NCBI GenBank assembly: GCA_016219175.1
Contig: JACRCD010000061.1
Span: forward strand, 1 to 46,663
DNA: 46,663 nt
Source of the DNA: Deltaproteobacteria bacterium
GTDB lineage: Bacteria; Desulfobacterota; Desulfobulbia; Desulfobulbales; SURF-16
Reading direction: 5' to 3'
Both the position numbers and the translations under genes were made by a program. The notes beneath the pieces were generated by a model, which was given only the letters and a program-made list of their open reading frames with translations, did no database searches and was not told where the DNA came from. Shown here piece after piece: positions 9,780 to 19,382 of the stretch (position 1 is the first letter of the stretch; each line of letters opens with the position of its first letter).

Positions 9780-11090
9780 ATGGCCGGTGCCCTGCAAAGC
9801 GCAGCAAATATACCAGAATTAAGAAGGCGTATAACCTTTACCCTTATTATGCTTGCCGTTTATAGGGCCGGGGTGCAGATCCCAACTCCTGGAATTAACG
9901 GAGAAGCTCTTGCTTCTTTTTTTGAAAAAAATGCCAGTACCCTTTTTGGCATGTTTAATATGTTTTCCGGCGGCGCCTTAGAAAATTTTTCTATTTTTGC
10001 CCTGGGCATCATGCCCTACATCAGTGCTTCGATCATATTCCAGCTTTTAACCGTTGTCGTTCCCCAGCTTTCCGCTTTATCCAAGGAGGGCGAAGCCGGG
10101 CGCAGAAAAATAACACAATATACCCGTTATGCAACTGTCGGATTAAGTCTGATTCAGGGCATGATGATAAGTGTCGGCCTTGAAGGCATGGTTGCCCCCG
10201 TTGGCAGTGAAATGATCGTTATAAATCCTGGTTGGGCTTTTCGCCTCATGACAATGCTGACCTTGACTTCGGGCACCGCTTTTATCATGTGGCTTGGCGA
10301 GCAGATGACCGAACGCGGCATAGGCAATGGCATTTCCATGATTATTTTTGCGGGTATTGTCGCCAGGATGCCTGCCGCCGTGATTAATACATTTAAGATG
10401 GTTGGCGCTGGTGAAATGACTCTCATATTTTTGCCTATTTTGTTGGCAATGATGGCGGCAGTTGTTTCTATTATTATATTTTTTGAAACCGCTCAGCGTA
10501 GAATCCCAATACAATATGCAAAACGGATGATCGGCAGGCAGATGTATGGAGGACAGAGATCGCATCTCCCTCTTAAAATTAATATTTCCGGTGTTATTCC
10601 TCCTATTTTTGCCTCTTCAATCATGATGTTTCCGGCAACAATTGGCGGATTTATTAAAATCGACTGGGTTCAGCAATTAACCTCACAACTGGCCTGGGGT
10701 AGTCCCCTGCATACCCTTCTGTATGTTGCGTTGATTGTTTTTTTCTGTTTTTTTTATACTGCGGTGACGTTTAACCCCATAGATGTCTCCGAGAATCTTA
10801 AAAAACATGGTGGATTTGTCCCTGGCGTCCGGCCGGGGAAAAAAACTGCTGAATTTATAGATAAGATTATTACTCGGATAACAGTTATAGGCGCTTGTTA
10901 TATAAGTATTGTCTGTATTTTGCCTACAATATTGATCAGTAAGCTCAATGTACCGTTTTATTTCGGGGGTACTGCTCTTTTGATCGTTGTTGGTGTTTCC
11001 CTCGACACTCTGTCGCAGATAGAATCGCATTCAATCTCTCGCAATTATGATGGTTTTTTAAAGACTGGCCGCATCAAGGGCAGAAGATAG
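9780..11090 (+). CDS. secY: Protein translocase subunit SecY
   Basis: The product is 436 residues with ten hydrophobic segments, the full SecY channel. Recognisable blocks are RRRITFTLIMLAVYRAGVQIPTPG at the first helix, GIMPYISASIIFQLL in the second (plug and pore region), and GMYGGQRSHLPLKINISGVIPPIF before helix 7. KKHGGFVPGVRPGKKT forms part of the cytosolic loop that binds SecA and the ribosome. It forms the general secretion channel with SecE and SecG in the inner membrane. Adenylate kinase, often found next, is absent here; map follows after 16 bp. Confidence 0.98.
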   Translation: MAGALQSAANIPELRRRITFTLIMLAVYRAGVQIPTPGINGEALASFFEKNASTLFGMFNMFSGGALENFSIFALGIMPYISASIIFQLLTVVVPQLSALSKEGEAGRRKITQYTRYATVGLSLIQGMMISVGLEGMVAPVGSEMIVINPGWAFRLMTMLTLTSGTAFIMWLGEQMTERGIGNGISMIIFAGIVARMPAAVINTFKMVGAGEMTLIFLPILLAMMAAVVSIIIFFETAQRRIPIQYAKRMIGRQMYGGQRSHLPLKINISGVIPPIFASSIMMFPATIGGFIKIDWVQQLTSQLAWGSPLHTLLYVALIVFFCFFYTAVTFNPIDVSENLKKHGGFVPGVRPGKKTAEFIDKIITRITVIGACYISIVCILPTILISKLNVPFYFGGTALLIVVGVSLDTLSQIESHSISRNYDGFLKTGRIKGRR

Positions 11091-11106
11091 TTCAGGCGCT
11101 TAATGT

Positions 11107-11874
11107 ATGTCCACCGCGATTGTATTGAAGTCTGCTTCAGAGTTAAAAATCATGGAAGAGGCAAACCAGATTGTTGCAGAAACTCTGTCCATGTTAAAAG
11201 GACATATCGCTGCTGGCATCACAACATTAGAACTTGATAAACTGGCGGAGAAATTCGCCCGTAAAAACAATGCAGTCCCTGCCTTTAAAGGTTATCGTGG
11301 TTTCCCCGCTAGCCTTTGTGTTTCTCTTAATGAGCAGGTTGTGCATGGTATCCCTTCTAGGAAAGTAGTTTTACAGGAAGGTGATATTTTGAGTATTGAT
11401 TTTGGTGTCTTGTATAAAGGTTATTATGGTGACGCCGCCGTCACGATTCCAGTTGGAACTGTCGCATCTGAAGCCGTAAATCTGCTGAATGTAACCCGTG
11501 AATCCTTACACAAAGCAATAGAACAAGTACAAGTTGGTAATAGAATAGCAGATATTTCCCAGGCTGTGCAAAAATATGTCGAAGAAAAAGGGTTTTCTGT
11601 TGTTCGTCAGTTTGTTGGGCACGGTATTGGTCAGGATTTGCATGAACCACCTGAGATCCCAAATTATATACGTGCCGGTAGATCCCCCAAATTGATTGCT
11701 GGCATGGTTTTAGCCATTGAGCCCATGGTCAATGCCGGAGCCAACGGGGTAAAGGTCTTGAAGGACGGTTGGACGGTCGTGACATGCGACAAGAGTTTGT
11801 CGGCCCATTTTGAACACTCTGTTGCAGTAACTGAAAATGGTCCTCTTGTTTTAAGCCGTGGCGCTGAAAATTAA
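11107..11874 (+). CDS. map: Methionine aminopeptidase, type I
   Basis: The product is 255 residues with the pita-bread fold. All five metal ligands can be placed: Asp98 and Asp109 (SIDFG and GDAAVTI), His172 (FVGHGIG), Glu205 (AIEPM) and Glu236 (HFEHSVAVTE). His80 in VVHGIP matches the substrate-binding His. It removes the initiator Met from nascent proteins in the cytosol. The ribosome-binding site is weak. A 162-bp gap without clear structure separates it from infA. Confidence 0.97.
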   Translation: MSTAIVLKSASELKIMEEANQIVAETLSMLKGHIAAGITTLELDKLAEKFARKNNAVPAFKGYRGFPASLCVSLNEQVVHGIPSRKVVLQEGDILSIDFGVLYKGYYGDAAVTIPVGTVASEAVNLLNVTRESLHKAIEQVQVGNRIADISQAVQKYVEEKGFSVVRQFVGHGIGQDLHEPPEIPNYIRAGRSPKLIAGMVLAIEPMVNAGANGVKVLKDGWTVVTCDKSLSAHFEHSVAVTENGPLVLSRGAEN

Positions 11875-12036
11875 TTTATTACTAATTAGCTGGAAATTGA
11901 GAAGTAAATAGGTTATAATAAAAAATTGTTTTGTGTTTTTTTGCCTGGTCGGTTGTGCTTTTTGTTCTTTGCCTGCAGTTAATCAACCCCAGCAATGAAA
12001 TGGATCCGTAATTATTTGAGAGGATGACATAAATTT

Positions 12037-12270
12037 ATGGCTAAGGAAGAGGCCATTACAGTTGAAGGGACAATTATAGAACCATTACCTAACGCCATGT
12101 TCAGGGTTGAACTTGATAACGGGCATAAAATTCTCGCGCATATTTCGGGAAAGATGCGAATGCATTTCATAAAAATTTTGCCTGGTGACCGAGTGACAGT
12201 TGAACTCTCCCCCTATGATTTGACAAGAGGTCGGGTTACATTTAGGGCAAAAAGTCAAAAAAAGAAATAA
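12037..12270 (+). CDS. infA: Translation initiation factor IF-1
   Basis: The product is 77 residues of S1-like OB fold: [33 protein letters not shown] is the family core, followed by [26 protein letters not shown]-1 occupies the 30S A site during initiation. It is about five residues longer than the 72-residue norm because of a lysine-rich tail (KSQKKK). It is placed between map and rpmJ, as in many bacteria. Confidence 0.97.
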   Translation: MAKEEAITVEGTIIEPLPNAMFRVELDNGHKILAHISGKMRMHFIKILPGDRVTVELSPYDLTRGRVTFRAKSQKKK

Positions 12271-12286
12271 TTTGTAGGTGAATTAA

Positions 12287-12400
12287 ATGAAAGTACGGAC
12301 ATCTGTTAAGAAAATATGCAGTGATTGTAAAGTGTTCAAACGTAAAGGTGTGGTGCGAGTTTCTTGTAAGATTAAGAAGCATAAGCAACGGCAAGGATAG
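12287..12400 (+). CDS. rpmJ: 50S ribosomal protein L36
   Basis: This small 37-residue gene reads [20 protein letters not shown] and ends KHKQRQG. The four zinc ligands of the C+ form are present: Cys11, Cys14, Cys27 and His32. L36 binds 23S rRNA late in assembly. It begins 16 bp after the infA stop, with TAGGTG as a modest ribosome-binding site, and precedes rpsM by 26 bp. Confidence 0.96.
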   Translation: MKVRTSVKKICSDCKVFKRKGVVRVSCKIKKHKQRQG

Positions 12401-12426
12401 TTGAAATTATAATGAGGAGGTAGACC

Positions 12427-12795
12427 TTGGCTCGCATAGCAGGCGTTGATTTGCCCAAAAATAAGCACATGGAAATAGCCCTTACTTACATTTATGGTAT
12501 TGGGCGTACGACAGCACGTAAAATTCTGGATAAGGCTAACTTGTCGTATACGTATAATAGCGATAATGTTACTGATGACGATGCTGTACGTATCAGGAAG
12601 ATACTTGATGACAATTATTCTGTTGAGGGCGATAAAAGACGTGAAATTGCCCTTGATATTAAACGATTGATGGATCTTGGCTGTTATCGTGGCATAAGGC
12701 ATCGTCGTGGACTTCCCTGCAGAGGGCAGCGCACTAAAACAAATTCTCGGACACGCAAGGGCCCTCGCAGAAGTGCTGGTGCGCGGAAAAAATAA
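12427..12795 (+). CDS. rpsM: 30S ribosomal protein S13 (TTG start)
   Basis: The product is 122 residues. The TTG at 12427 follows GAGGAGGTAGACC and gives the canonical [21 protein letters not shown]. The helix-two-turn-helix DNA/RNA-binding fold is followed by [31 protein letters not shown]. The C-terminal tail reaches tRNA in the P site and S13 makes intersubunit bridges. Confidence 0.97.
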   Translation: MARIAGVDLPKNKHMEIALTYIYGIGRTTARKILDKANLSYTYNSDNVTDDDAVRIRKILDDNYSVEGDKRREIALDIKRLMDLGCYRGIRHRRGLPCRGQRTKTNSRTRKGPRRSAGARKK

Positions 12796-12839
12796 TTTTT
12801 TGATTTGAGAATATTAACGGACCTGAACAGGAGATATAA

Positions 12840-13229
12840 ATGGCCAGTCCGAAGAAGAAGACAAAACGTAAAGAAAAAAAGAATGTGCCCGAAGGTATTG
12901 TTCATATCAAGTCCACATTCAATAACACTTTAATTTCCATAACCGATAGAATGGGGAATGTGATATCTTGGTGCAGTTCCGGTGTTCTCGGTTTTAAGGG
13001 GTCCAGAAAAAGCACCCCTTTTGCTGCTCAAAATGCTGTTGAAACTGCCGCAAAGGTAGCGATGGATCATGGGATGCGCAAGGTTGAAATCAATGTGAAT
13101 GGACCCGGACCAGGACGTGAATCTGCAATACGAGCTCTGCAGGTTGTCGGTTTTGAAGTAAGCAGGATTTGTGATGTTACTCCCGTTCCTCACAATGGCT
13201 GCAAGCCTCCCAAGAGAAGAAGAGTTTAA
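12840..13229 (+). CDS. rpsK: 30S ribosomal protein S11
   Basis: The product is 129 residues with a lysine-rich N-terminus and the S11 core [36 protein letters not shown] and the C-terminal block [15 protein letters not shown], then [18 protein letters not shown], are typical. S11 lies on the 30S platform near the mRNA exit. It is preceded by CAGGAGATATAA. Confidence 0.97.
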   Translation: MASPKKKTKRKEKKNVPEGIVHIKSTFNNTLISITDRMGNVISWCSSGVLGFKGSRKSTPFAAQNAVETAAKVAMDHGMRKVEINVNGPGPGRESAIRALQVVGFEVSRICDVTPVPHNGCKPPKRRRV

Positions 13230-13290
13230 GTAATTTTAATATAAATTTGCGACCTGCAACGTTATTGAAAAGTGATAACGGAGGTATAAA

Positions 13291-13920
13291 TTGGCCAGAT
13301 ATACAGATGCTGTCTGCCGGCAGTGCCGGCGAGAAAAATTAAAGCTGTTTCTCAAGGGAGACAGGTGTTATTCAGATAAATGTTCTGTTGATAAGAGAGC
13401 ATTTCCCCCCGGACAACATGGGCAGTCGAGGATGCGTAAGGTGTCTGACTATTCTATTCAGCTGAGGGAGAAGCAGAAGGTTCGTCGTATTTATGGAATG
13501 CTTGAAGGGCAATTCAGAAGATACTTTGAGATGGCTGAACGTGCGAAAGGTGTGACAGGTGAAAATCTCCTTGTCTTTCTTGAGCGTCGACTGGATAATG
13601 CTATATTTAGGCTTGGATATGCTTCTTCGCGTTCACAAGCACGCCAATTGGTTAAACATAAGCACATTATAGTTAATGGTAAAACCGTTAATGTCCCTTC
13701 ATTTCTCGTTTCTGTAAATGATGTGATAACTATCCGTGAAAAAAGCCGTAAAATCGAAACTATAAATGATAGTCTTGAGGCTGTTGCCAGGCGAGGTGTA
13801 CCGAACTGGCTTGAACTGGATCAGAAAAATTACACTGGTAAGGTAAAAGCTCTCCCCGATCGGCAGGAAATTACCATGCCGATACAGGAACAGCTGATTG
13901 TTGAACTTTATTCTAAGTAA
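13291..13920 (+). CDS. rpsD: 30S ribosomal protein S4 (TTG start, zinc-binding form)
   Basis: The product is 209 residues. The TTG at 13291 follows ACGGAGGTATAAA and opens [22 protein letters not shown]. Cys9, Cys12, Cys26 and Cys31 form the zinc site of the C+ version. The S4 RNA-binding domain ([27 protein letters not shown]) starts near residue 93. S4 is a primary assembly protein and, in some bacteria, the repressor of the alpha operon. Confidence 0.97.
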   Translation: MARYTDAVCRQCRREKLKLFLKGDRCYSDKCSVDKRAFPPGQHGQSRMRKVSDYSIQLREKQKVRRIYGMLEGQFRRYFEMAERAKGVTGENLLVFLERRLDNAIFRLGYASSRSQARQLVKHKHIIVNGKTVNVPSFLVSVNDVITIREKSRKIETINDSLEAVARRGVPNWLELDQKNYTGKVKALPDRQEITMPIQEQLIVELYSK

Positions 13921-13967
13921 TATATTCTGTTGTTCTTATATTATTTAGATTTTACAGCAAGAGAAAT

Positions 13968-15032
13968 ATGATGGCAAATGAGGAAATCTTGACACTAGAG
14001 TCAACTCCATTTTATCGTAATTGGCATGATCTCATTACCCCGAATCCTTTGGAAATAGATCATGAAACCCATACAGCAGATTATGGAAAATTTGTTTGCC
14101 AGCCCTTGGAAAGAGGATTTGCGACAACCATCGGTAATGGTTTGCGGCGCATTCTTTTATCCTCCATACAGGGGGCTGCCATCACATCTGTAAAAATTGA
14201 TGGGGCACTGCATGAATTTTCTACACTTCCGGGCATCCTTGAAGATGTCACCGAGATTATTCTCAATTTAAAGGAAGTACGTTTAAAGTTGAATACTGAC
14301 GAGACCGCAATAGTCAGAATAGAAAAACGAGAAAAAGGGAAGGTCACGGCGGCAGACATCATTACCCGGAATGCCGTTGAGGTCATGAATCCTGAAAAGC
14401 ATATCTGCACTATTTCCGGTGACGGAAATTTTATTGCTGAATTAGAGGTGAAATGGGGTAAGGGATACTCACCAGCCGAAAAAAACAAATCCGAAGAGCA
14501 GGCTGTTGGTGTTATACCTATTGATGCTATATTCACACCAATAAAAAAAGTTAATACGCTTGTTAGTCAAGCACGTGTTGGTCAACGTACTGACTACGAT
14601 AAGTTAACAATGGAAATTCTTACGGATGGTAGCGTAAAACCTGAAGATGCCCTTGCCTTTGCTGCCAAGATTCTTAAGGAACAAATGACTGTTTTCATTA
14701 ACTTCGATGAGGAGCAGATTGAGCAGTCTGAAGAAATTAAATATGATGTGAAAGAAGTTAAAGAGAGCAATGTAAATCTTTATAAAAGCGTTGAAGATTT
14801 AGAGCTTTCCGTTAGATCAGCTAACTGTTTACGTAATGCGCAAATTAACTATATAGGTGAACTTGTTCAGAAAACTGAAGCAGAAATGCTTAAAACAAAG
14901 AATTTTGGGCGCAAATCTTTGAATGAAATTAAGCAACTTCTTTCACAAATGGACCTTTCACTTGGTATGAAGATTGATAAATGGGATCCCCCTGCATCGT
15001 CTTCTTCTTCGATAGATGATCAGGATGAATAA
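13968..15032 (+). CDS. rpoA: DNA-directed RNA polymerase subunit alpha
   Basis: The product is 354 residues, slightly longer than the roughly 330 of E. coli because of an acidic linker and a serine-rich tail. The N-terminal assembly domain carries [20 protein letters not shown] (about residue 50) and [19 protein letters not shown]. The C-terminal domain, which contacts UP elements and activators, is seen as [19 protein letters not shown] and [15 protein letters not shown]. Two adjacent ATGs (13968 and 13971) are possible starts. rplQ follows 12 bp downstream. Confidence 0.97.
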   Translation: MMANEEILTLESTPFYRNWHDLITPNPLEIDHETHTADYGKFVCQPLERGFATTIGNGLRRILLSSIQGAAITSVKIDGALHEFSTLPGILEDVTEIILNLKEVRLKLNTDETAIVRIEKREKGKVTAADIITRNAVEVMNPEKHICTISGDGNFIAELEVKWGKGYSPAEKNKSEEQAVGVIPIDAIFTPIKKVNTLVSQARVGQRTDYDKLTMEILTDGSVKPEDALAFAAKILKEQMTVFINFDEEQIEQSEEIKYDVKEVKESNVNLYKSVEDLELSVRSANCLRNAQINYIGELVQKTEAEMLKTKNFGRKSLNEIKQLLSQMDLSLGMKIDKWDPPASSSSSIDDQDE

Positions 15033-15044
15033 AGAGGCATAGGA

Positions 15045-15431
15045 ATGAGGCATAAAAGGACAGGAAGAAGGCTAGGCCGGACCACTTCTCATCGCATTGC
15101 AATGGTACGTAACATGGTTACTTCCTTGCTTGAGCATGAACGCATAGTAACAACAACACCTAAAGCAAAGGAAGTGCGGAAGGTTGCTGATAAAATGATA
15201 ACTTTAGCAAAACGTGGTGATTTGCATGCCCGTAGACAGGCTTTGGCCTTTATACGTGATCAGAAAGTAGTTGCTAAACTTTTTGATAAACTCCGCGCTG
15301 ATTATATGGACCGCAATGGGGGATATACCCGGATTATTCAAACCGGCAACAGAATCGGTGACGCTGCCCCTATGGCAATACTTGAGCTGGTTAATTATCA
15401 GTTGACCGTTGAGGCCGCGACTAATAATTAA
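15045..15431 (+). CDS. rplQ: 50S ribosomal protein L17
   Basis: The product is 128 residues and begins [20 protein letters not shown], the L17 signature. It continues with [11 protein letters not shown]-like [24 protein letters not shown] and ends in a hydrophobic strand ([12 protein letters not shown]). L17 is at the polypeptide tunnel exit. It is the last gene of the superoperon; the terminator begins 29 bp after its stop codon. Confidence 0.97.
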   Translation: MRHKRTGRRLGRTTSHRIAMVRNMVTSLLEHERIVTTTPKAKEVRKVADKMITLAKRGDLHARRQALAFIRDQKVVAKLFDKLRADYMDRNGGYTRIIQTGNRIGDAAPMAILELVNYQLTVEAATNN

Positions 15432-15460
15432 GTCTGCTACCCAATCTAAATTGCAGTCTA

Positions 15461-15499
15461 AAAAACCCGGAACATTTAATTAATGTTCCGGGTTTTTTT
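15461..15499 (+). terminator. Intrinsic terminator of the ribosomal superoperon
   Basis: A perfect inverted repeat has arms at 15461-15476 and 15482-15497, with core CCCGGAACATT. It is closed by a five-base loop and flanked by A and T tracts, so it can act in both directions. It lies directly after rplQ, where the operon should end. Confidence 0.95.
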
Positions 15500-15728
15500 A
15501 TGCGGATTTTCGATACCGCCTGTGCTAACCTGTAACAATTAGTTATTTGCACTGTGTTATGAAGCCGCTCAAAAAAAATTGGGTTTGTGGTTAAAATGTA
15601 ACGTCGTGAGATACCTCACTTTCCAGCTGAATCACCCCCAATGCTGGCTTACGCCCTGGCCGCAGCTCTTTTTTGTCGAGCCCGTTAACCATATGAATTG
15701 CAGGTGTCTGATAGCAAAGGATAAAAAG

Positions 15729-15941
15729 ATGAACGATGAGAAAGTGTATAAATTTGTTGAGTTTGTTGGGACAAGCAAAATTTCCTGGGAGGATGCTGCC
15801 ATGAATGCAGTTAATACCGCCAGCAAGAAATACAGCGATTTGCGCATAGGTGAGATTATTAAGCAGGACTTGACAATAGAGGGAGGCAAGATCTTTTTAT
15901 ATCGGGTTCGCATAAATATTTCCTATCGATTTCATTTATAA
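15729..15941 (+). CDS. Dodecin-family small protein
   Basis: The product is 70 residues from the ATG at 15729, with AAAGGA 7-8 bases upstream; the frame is open further upstream but without family similarity. The order of one helix between strands fits dodecin: VYKFVEFVGTSKISWEDAAMNAV, then a C-terminal strand with GKIFLYRVRINISYRF. Dodecins are dodecameric shells that store flavins or CoA. The tryptophan normally in the NLxWFEV segment, which stacks on flavin, is replaced here (DLRIGEI), so flavin binding is doubtful. It appears monocistronic, after the ribosomal terminator. Confidence 0.8.
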   Translation: MNDEKVYKFVEFVGTSKISWEDAAMNAVNTASKKYSDLRIGEIIKQDLTIEGGKIFLYRVRINISYRFHL

Positions 15942-16126
15942 TAGTCAGTTCCGTACAGGGTGGGAAATCTCCTTTAACCTATTGCCGGTGGTTTTTTCTA
16001 TAAAGTTCCTTTCGCCCCTGCCGTTCCCGGAGAAAAATTATTTTTTCGTCTTTTTTTATGGATTAAAAGAAAATATTTGCCTTGATCTCGTTCATTTGTT
16101 ATTTCTTAAGATAGTTAGTGGTACAG

Positions 16127-16253
16127 TTTTTTTTAGTCAGAGTTCTAGGTCGATTCCTCACTAAAAAAGGATAGTCAAACTGTGTGACTATGAGAAATCT
16201 GTAAACGTTAATTATTTTTTTAAGTGATTCCTCATAGGAATGAAGGAGCAGTA
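16127..16253 (+). promoter_or_regulatory. Structured 5' leader of the cold-shock gene
   Basis: This is part of the 312-bp gene-free stretch 15942-16253. Three inverted repeats precede the start codon: 16129-16137 with 16160-16168 (TTTTTTAGT arm), 16171-16177 with 16185-16191 (ATAGTCA arm, 7-base loop), and 16227-16232 with 16236-16241 (ATTCCT/AGGAAT, 3-base loop). The last lies one base before the GAAGGAG Shine-Dalgarno. A 9-base direct repeat GATTCCTCA occurs at 16152 and 16226. Cold-shock mRNAs commonly have long folded leaders. A weak promoter candidate is TTGATC at 16082 with TAAGAT at 16107. Nothing else is recognised in the stretch. Confidence 0.45.
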
Positions 16254-16454
16254 ATGGTGCAAGGCAAAGTGAAATGGTTTAATGAATCCAAAGGATTTGG
16301 TTTCATTGAGCGCGAAGATGGCGATGACGTTTTTGTGCATTTTTCTGCAATTAAAGAGGAAGGGTTTAAAACCTTAAACGAAGGACAACGGGTGGAATTT
16401 GAGATTGTTGATGGCCAGAAAGGCCCAGCCGCTGCAAATGTGAAAAAGATATAA
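16254..16454 (+). CDS. Cold-shock domain protein (CspA family)
   Basis: The product is 66 residues, the standard Csp length, from the ATG at 16254 with GAAGGAG upstream. The RNP1-like motif [10 protein letters not shown] and RNP2-like DVFVHFSAI are both intact, with [12 protein letters not shown] at the start. It is a single-strand nucleic-acid binding chaperone that melts RNA structure. It is monocistronic, with a folded leader upstream and a terminator 41 bp downstream. I cannot tell from sequence whether it is cold-induced or constitutive. Confidence 0.96.
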   Translation: MVQGKVKWFNESKGFGFIEREDGDDVFVHFSAIKEEGFKTLNEGQRVEFEIVDGQKGPAAANVKKI

Positions 16455-16494
16455 TAAAAAATATAATTGAGCTATTTCAGTCATAATTTATACT

Positions 16495-16529
16495 AAAAGC
16501 CCATCCGTCTTCCAGGTGGGCTTTTTTTT
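16495..16529 (+). terminator. Shared bidirectional terminator between csp and paaK
   Basis: The arms AAAAGCCCA (16495-16503) and TGGGCTTTT (16517-16525) enclose a 13-base loop and are followed on the plus strand by eight T residues. The minus-strand copy ends the converging paaK operon and has a shorter T tract. The paaK stop codon (16528-16530) overlaps its edge. Confidence 0.88.
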
Positions 16530-17826
16530 ACAGCCTGCGTCTGTCAACAACCCGTACCGCCTTTCCTTCAAAACGTTCCAGGGTTTTTTCCTCAACGAGT
16601 TTCACGTCAACGCCTATGCCAAGTTCAGTGGCCAGCCTTTTTTTAATGTGTTCCATCAGTTGCCGTTGTTTCTTCATCTGATCGAAGAAGATGGATTCCA
16701 CCACCTCCACGAGGACAGTCACCTTGTCCATGCGGCCCTCGCGTTCGACGATGATTTGGTAATGGGGCTCCGTTCCTTCAATGTCAAAAAGAATTGATTC
16801 TATCTGCATCGGGTAAACATTAACACCTTTAATGATGAGCATGTCATCGGTTCTGCCTATCACCCTGGACATACGGCGCAAGGTTCTGCCACATGAACAT
16901 GGCTCGGCAAGCAACCGGGCCAGATCCCTGGTGCGGTAACGAATGACGGGAAAAGCCTCTTTGGTGATGGTGGTGAACACCAGCTCTCCCAGTTCGCCCG
17001 GGGCAACCGGTTCAAGGGATTGCGGATCGATGACTTCAACGATAAAATGGTCTTCATTGATGTGCAGGCCGTTGCATTCCCGGCATTCGCCCGCCACCCC
17101 AGGCCCCATCACCTCACTTAAGCCGTAGTTGTCCGTGGCGATTATCCCGAGTTTGTTCTTAATTTCCGTCCGCATTTCCTCTGACCACGGCTCCCCGCCG
17201 AAAAGACCATATTTCAGCGACAGGGCGTTGATGTTGATATCCATTTCCATCATGGTATCCGCAAGAAGAAGGGCGTAACTCGGGGTACAGACAAGAGTGG
17301 TGGTTTTAAAATCCTGTAAAATTTGAATCTGGCGCTTGGTGTTGCCGCTGGAAATTGGAATGACAGAGGCGCCGATCCGTTCCGCCCCGTAATGGAGACC
17401 GAAACCGCCGGTGAAAAGCCCGTAGCCGAAGGCAATCTGCACGACGTCATCGGCTCCCACGCCGGTAGCCGTCAAAATCCTGGCCACCATATCAGCCCAG
17501 TTTTTGATATCGTTTTTCGTATAGCCCACCACAGTGGCCATGCCCGTAGTGCCTGATGAAGCATGCACACGCACGACATCGCGCAGGGGCACGGCAAAAA
17601 GGCCGTACGGATAGTTGTCACGCAGATCATCCTTGGTGGTGAAGGGCAAGGATCGCATTTCGTCCAGAGCGGAGAATCCATCTGGATTGATGCCTGATTC
17701 CTTGAATTTTTTCCGGTAAAAGGGGACATGAGTTGCAACGCGATACAGGGTTGATTGAAGCCGCTCCAGCTGGAGTTGCTCGAGATCTTCCCTTGACATG
17801 CATTCTTTTGCCTTATCCCAGTACAT
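16528..17826 (-). CDS. paaK: Phenylacetate-CoA ligase family protein, copy 1
   Basis: The product is 432 residues. I start at the ATG at 17826 because GGAGG lies five bases before it; a further ATG at 17838 would put that sequence inside the gene. The adenylate-forming motif SSGTTGMAT is at about residues 90-98, with [11 protein letters not shown] near 236 and the C-terminal domain [16 protein letters not shown]. The enzyme activates aryl- or arylalkyl-carboxylates with ATP and CoA in the cytosol. It is the last gene of a ten-gene operon whose first genes make aryl-acyl-CoA from 2-oxo acids. Exact substrate is inferred. Confidence 0.92.
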   Translation of the reverse strand: MYWDKAKECMSREDLEQLQLERLQSTLYRVATHVPFYRKKFKESGINPDGFSALDEMRSLPFTTKDDLRDNYPYGLFAVPLRDVVRVHASSGTTGMATVVGYTKNDIKNWADMVARILTATGVGADDVVQIAFGYGLFTGGFGLHYGAERIGASVIPISSGNTKRQIQILQDFKTTTLVCTPSYALLLADTMMEMDININALSLKYGLFGGEPWSEEMRTEIKNKLGIIATDNYGLSEVMGPGVAGECRECNGLHINEDHFIVEVIDPQSLEPVAPGELGELVFTTITKEAFPVIRYRTRDLARLLAEPCSCGRTLRRMSRVIGRTDDMLIIKGVNVYPMQIESILFDIEGTEPHYQIIVEREGRMDKVTVLVEVVESIFFDQMKKQRQLMEHIKKRLATELGIGVDVKLVEEKTLERFEGKAVRVVDRRRL

Positions 17827-17856
17827 TTCAGCCTCCATGGATTTTATAAAGAACTA

Positions 17857-18603
17857 TCAGTCCAGATCACAGCGAGCGCCTTCATTGCAGACCTCTCGCC
17901 CCAGATAGGCCCGTTGCACATCCTTGTTGACGAGAAGATCTTCAGCCGGACCCTGCAGGATGATTTTGCCGGTCTCGAGAACATACCCTCTGTCAGCTAT
18001 ACCAAGCGCCGCTTTGGCATTCTGTTCGATCAGAAGAACCGTGTTCCCCGCTGCCCTGAGTTTTAAGATAATCTGGAAAATATTTTTGACAATGAGCGGA
18101 GCAAGGCCGGTGGATGGTTCATCAAGCATAATGAGTTGCGGTTTGGCCATCAGCGCCCGGCCCATGGCGAGCATTTGCTGTTCGCCTCCGGAAAGGGTGC
18201 CGGCCAACTGACTTTCACGGTCCTGCAAAACAGGGAAAATATCGTAAATAAACCGCAGTTCCTGATCCGGCTGAAATTTTTTTCTTTTATATTGCACGTA
18301 GCCGCCGAGGATGAGATTTTCGCGCACGGACAGGGTGGCAAAGACCTGCCTGCCCTCGGGCACAAGAGAACAGCCGGCGGCGACAATTTTTTCGGGTTTT
18401 GTCCGGATGATCGGAGCCCCTAAAAGTTGAATCTCACCCGCGCCAGCCTTGATAATACCAGCGATGGTATAGAGCAGGGTGGTTTTCCCCGCCCCGTTTG
18501 CCCCGATGATGGTGACAATCTCGCCACTGTCCACATGCATGGAGATACGCTTCAAAACCCGCAGCTTGCCGTAACCTGCTTCAAGATTTTTGATTCTAAG
18601 CAT
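17857..18603 (-). CDS. livF: Branched-chain amino acid ABC transporter ATP-binding protein LivF
   Basis: The product is 248 residues from the ATG at 18603, which overlaps the livG stop by 8 bp; a GTG at 18612 is an alternative. Walker A is GANGAGKT (residues 34-41), the signature is LSGGEQQMLAMGRALM, and Walker B is LIMLDEPSTGLAP. It pairs with LivG to power the LivHM channel on the cytosolic face of the inner membrane. The short length and NLEAGYGKLRVLK opening separate it from LivG. Confidence 0.95.
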   Translation of the reverse strand: MLRIKNLEAGYGKLRVLKRISMHVDSGEIVTIIGANGAGKTTLLYTIAGIIKAGAGEIQLLGAPIIRTKPEKIVAAGCSLVPEGRQVFATLSVRENLILGGYVQYKRKKFQPDQELRFIYDIFPVLQDRESQLAGTLSGGEQQMLAMGRALMAKPQLIMLDEPSTGLAPLIVKNIFQIILKLRAAGNTVLLIEQNAKAALGIADRGYVLETGKIILQGPAEDLLVNKDVQRAYLGREVCNEGARCDLD

Positions 18604-19360
18604 CGGCGCCACCCAGATAGATCTCTATCACTTCCTTGTTGAGTTGAATGGCGCTTGGGGTATCCTCGGCGATTTTCTGGCCGAAGCTCAGGACAACGAT
18701 TTCATCGGAAATATCCATGACCAGCGACATGTCATGTTCAACAAGGAGAACCGTGATGCCATGAGACTGTATTTTGGTGATAAGCCGGGCAATTTCAGCG
18801 GTTTCATAAATATTGAGTCCGGCAGCCGGTTCATCGAGCAGGAGAAGTTGCGGTTCCGAGGCCAGGGCCCTGGCAAACTCAACGGCCCGCTGCTGCCCAA
18901 AGGCGAGGCTGGTTGCTTCGACCTGGGCGAATTGCCTTATTTCGAGAAGTTCCAGCAGTTCATAGGATTTCGTTTTTATTTCATTTTCTTCCCGGCGGGT
19001 CGCGGGAAAGGGGACCATGCCCGCCATAAATCCTGATCTGCTGCGGGTATGGCGGCCAAGCATGACATTTTCCAGGGCGGTCATGCCGGGGAAAAGCTTT
19101 ATATTCTGAAAGGTGCGGGAAATACCCTGCCGGGCAATCTGATAGGGCCTGAGCCCGTGGATCGGTCTGTCCTCAAAAAAAATTGTTCCCGAGCCGAGAG
19201 GCAGATTGCCGGAGATAAGGTTAAACAGGGTGGTCTTCCCGGCGCCATTGGGACCGATAACCGACTTGATCATCCCTTTTCGCACGGCAAAGCTTACATC
19301 GCTTACGGCCTGCAAACCGCCGAAATGTTTGTTCACATTTTTAATATCTAACAGCGTCAT
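18596..19360 (-). CDS. livG: Branched-chain amino acid ABC transporter ATP-binding protein LivG
   Basis: The product is 254 residues from the ATG at 19360, giving MTLLDIKNVNKHFGGLQAVS; the longer open frame upstream overlaps livM and is rejected. Walker A is GPNGAGKT (36-43). The LivG-specific features are the long insert before the signature (RHTRSRSGFMAGMV) and the C-terminal ELNKEVIEIYLG. The family signature reads LAFGQQRAVEFARAL, lacking the usual Gly-Gly of LSGGQ, as is common in LivG. Confidence 0.95.
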   Translation of the reverse strand: MTLLDIKNVNKHFGGLQAVSDVSFAVRKGMIKSVIGPNGAGKTTLFNLISGNLPLGSGTIFFEDRPIHGLRPYQIARQGISRTFQNIKLFPGMTALENVMLGRHTRSRSGFMAGMVPFPATRREENEIKTKSYELLELLEIRQFAQVEATSLAFGQQRAVEFARALASEPQLLLLDEPAAGLNIYETAEIARLITKIQSHGITVLLVEHDMSLVMDISDEIVVLSFGQKIAEDTPSAIQLNKEVIEIYLGGADA

Positions 19361-19382
19361 GTTGGCTAACCTTGCGCGCCTT

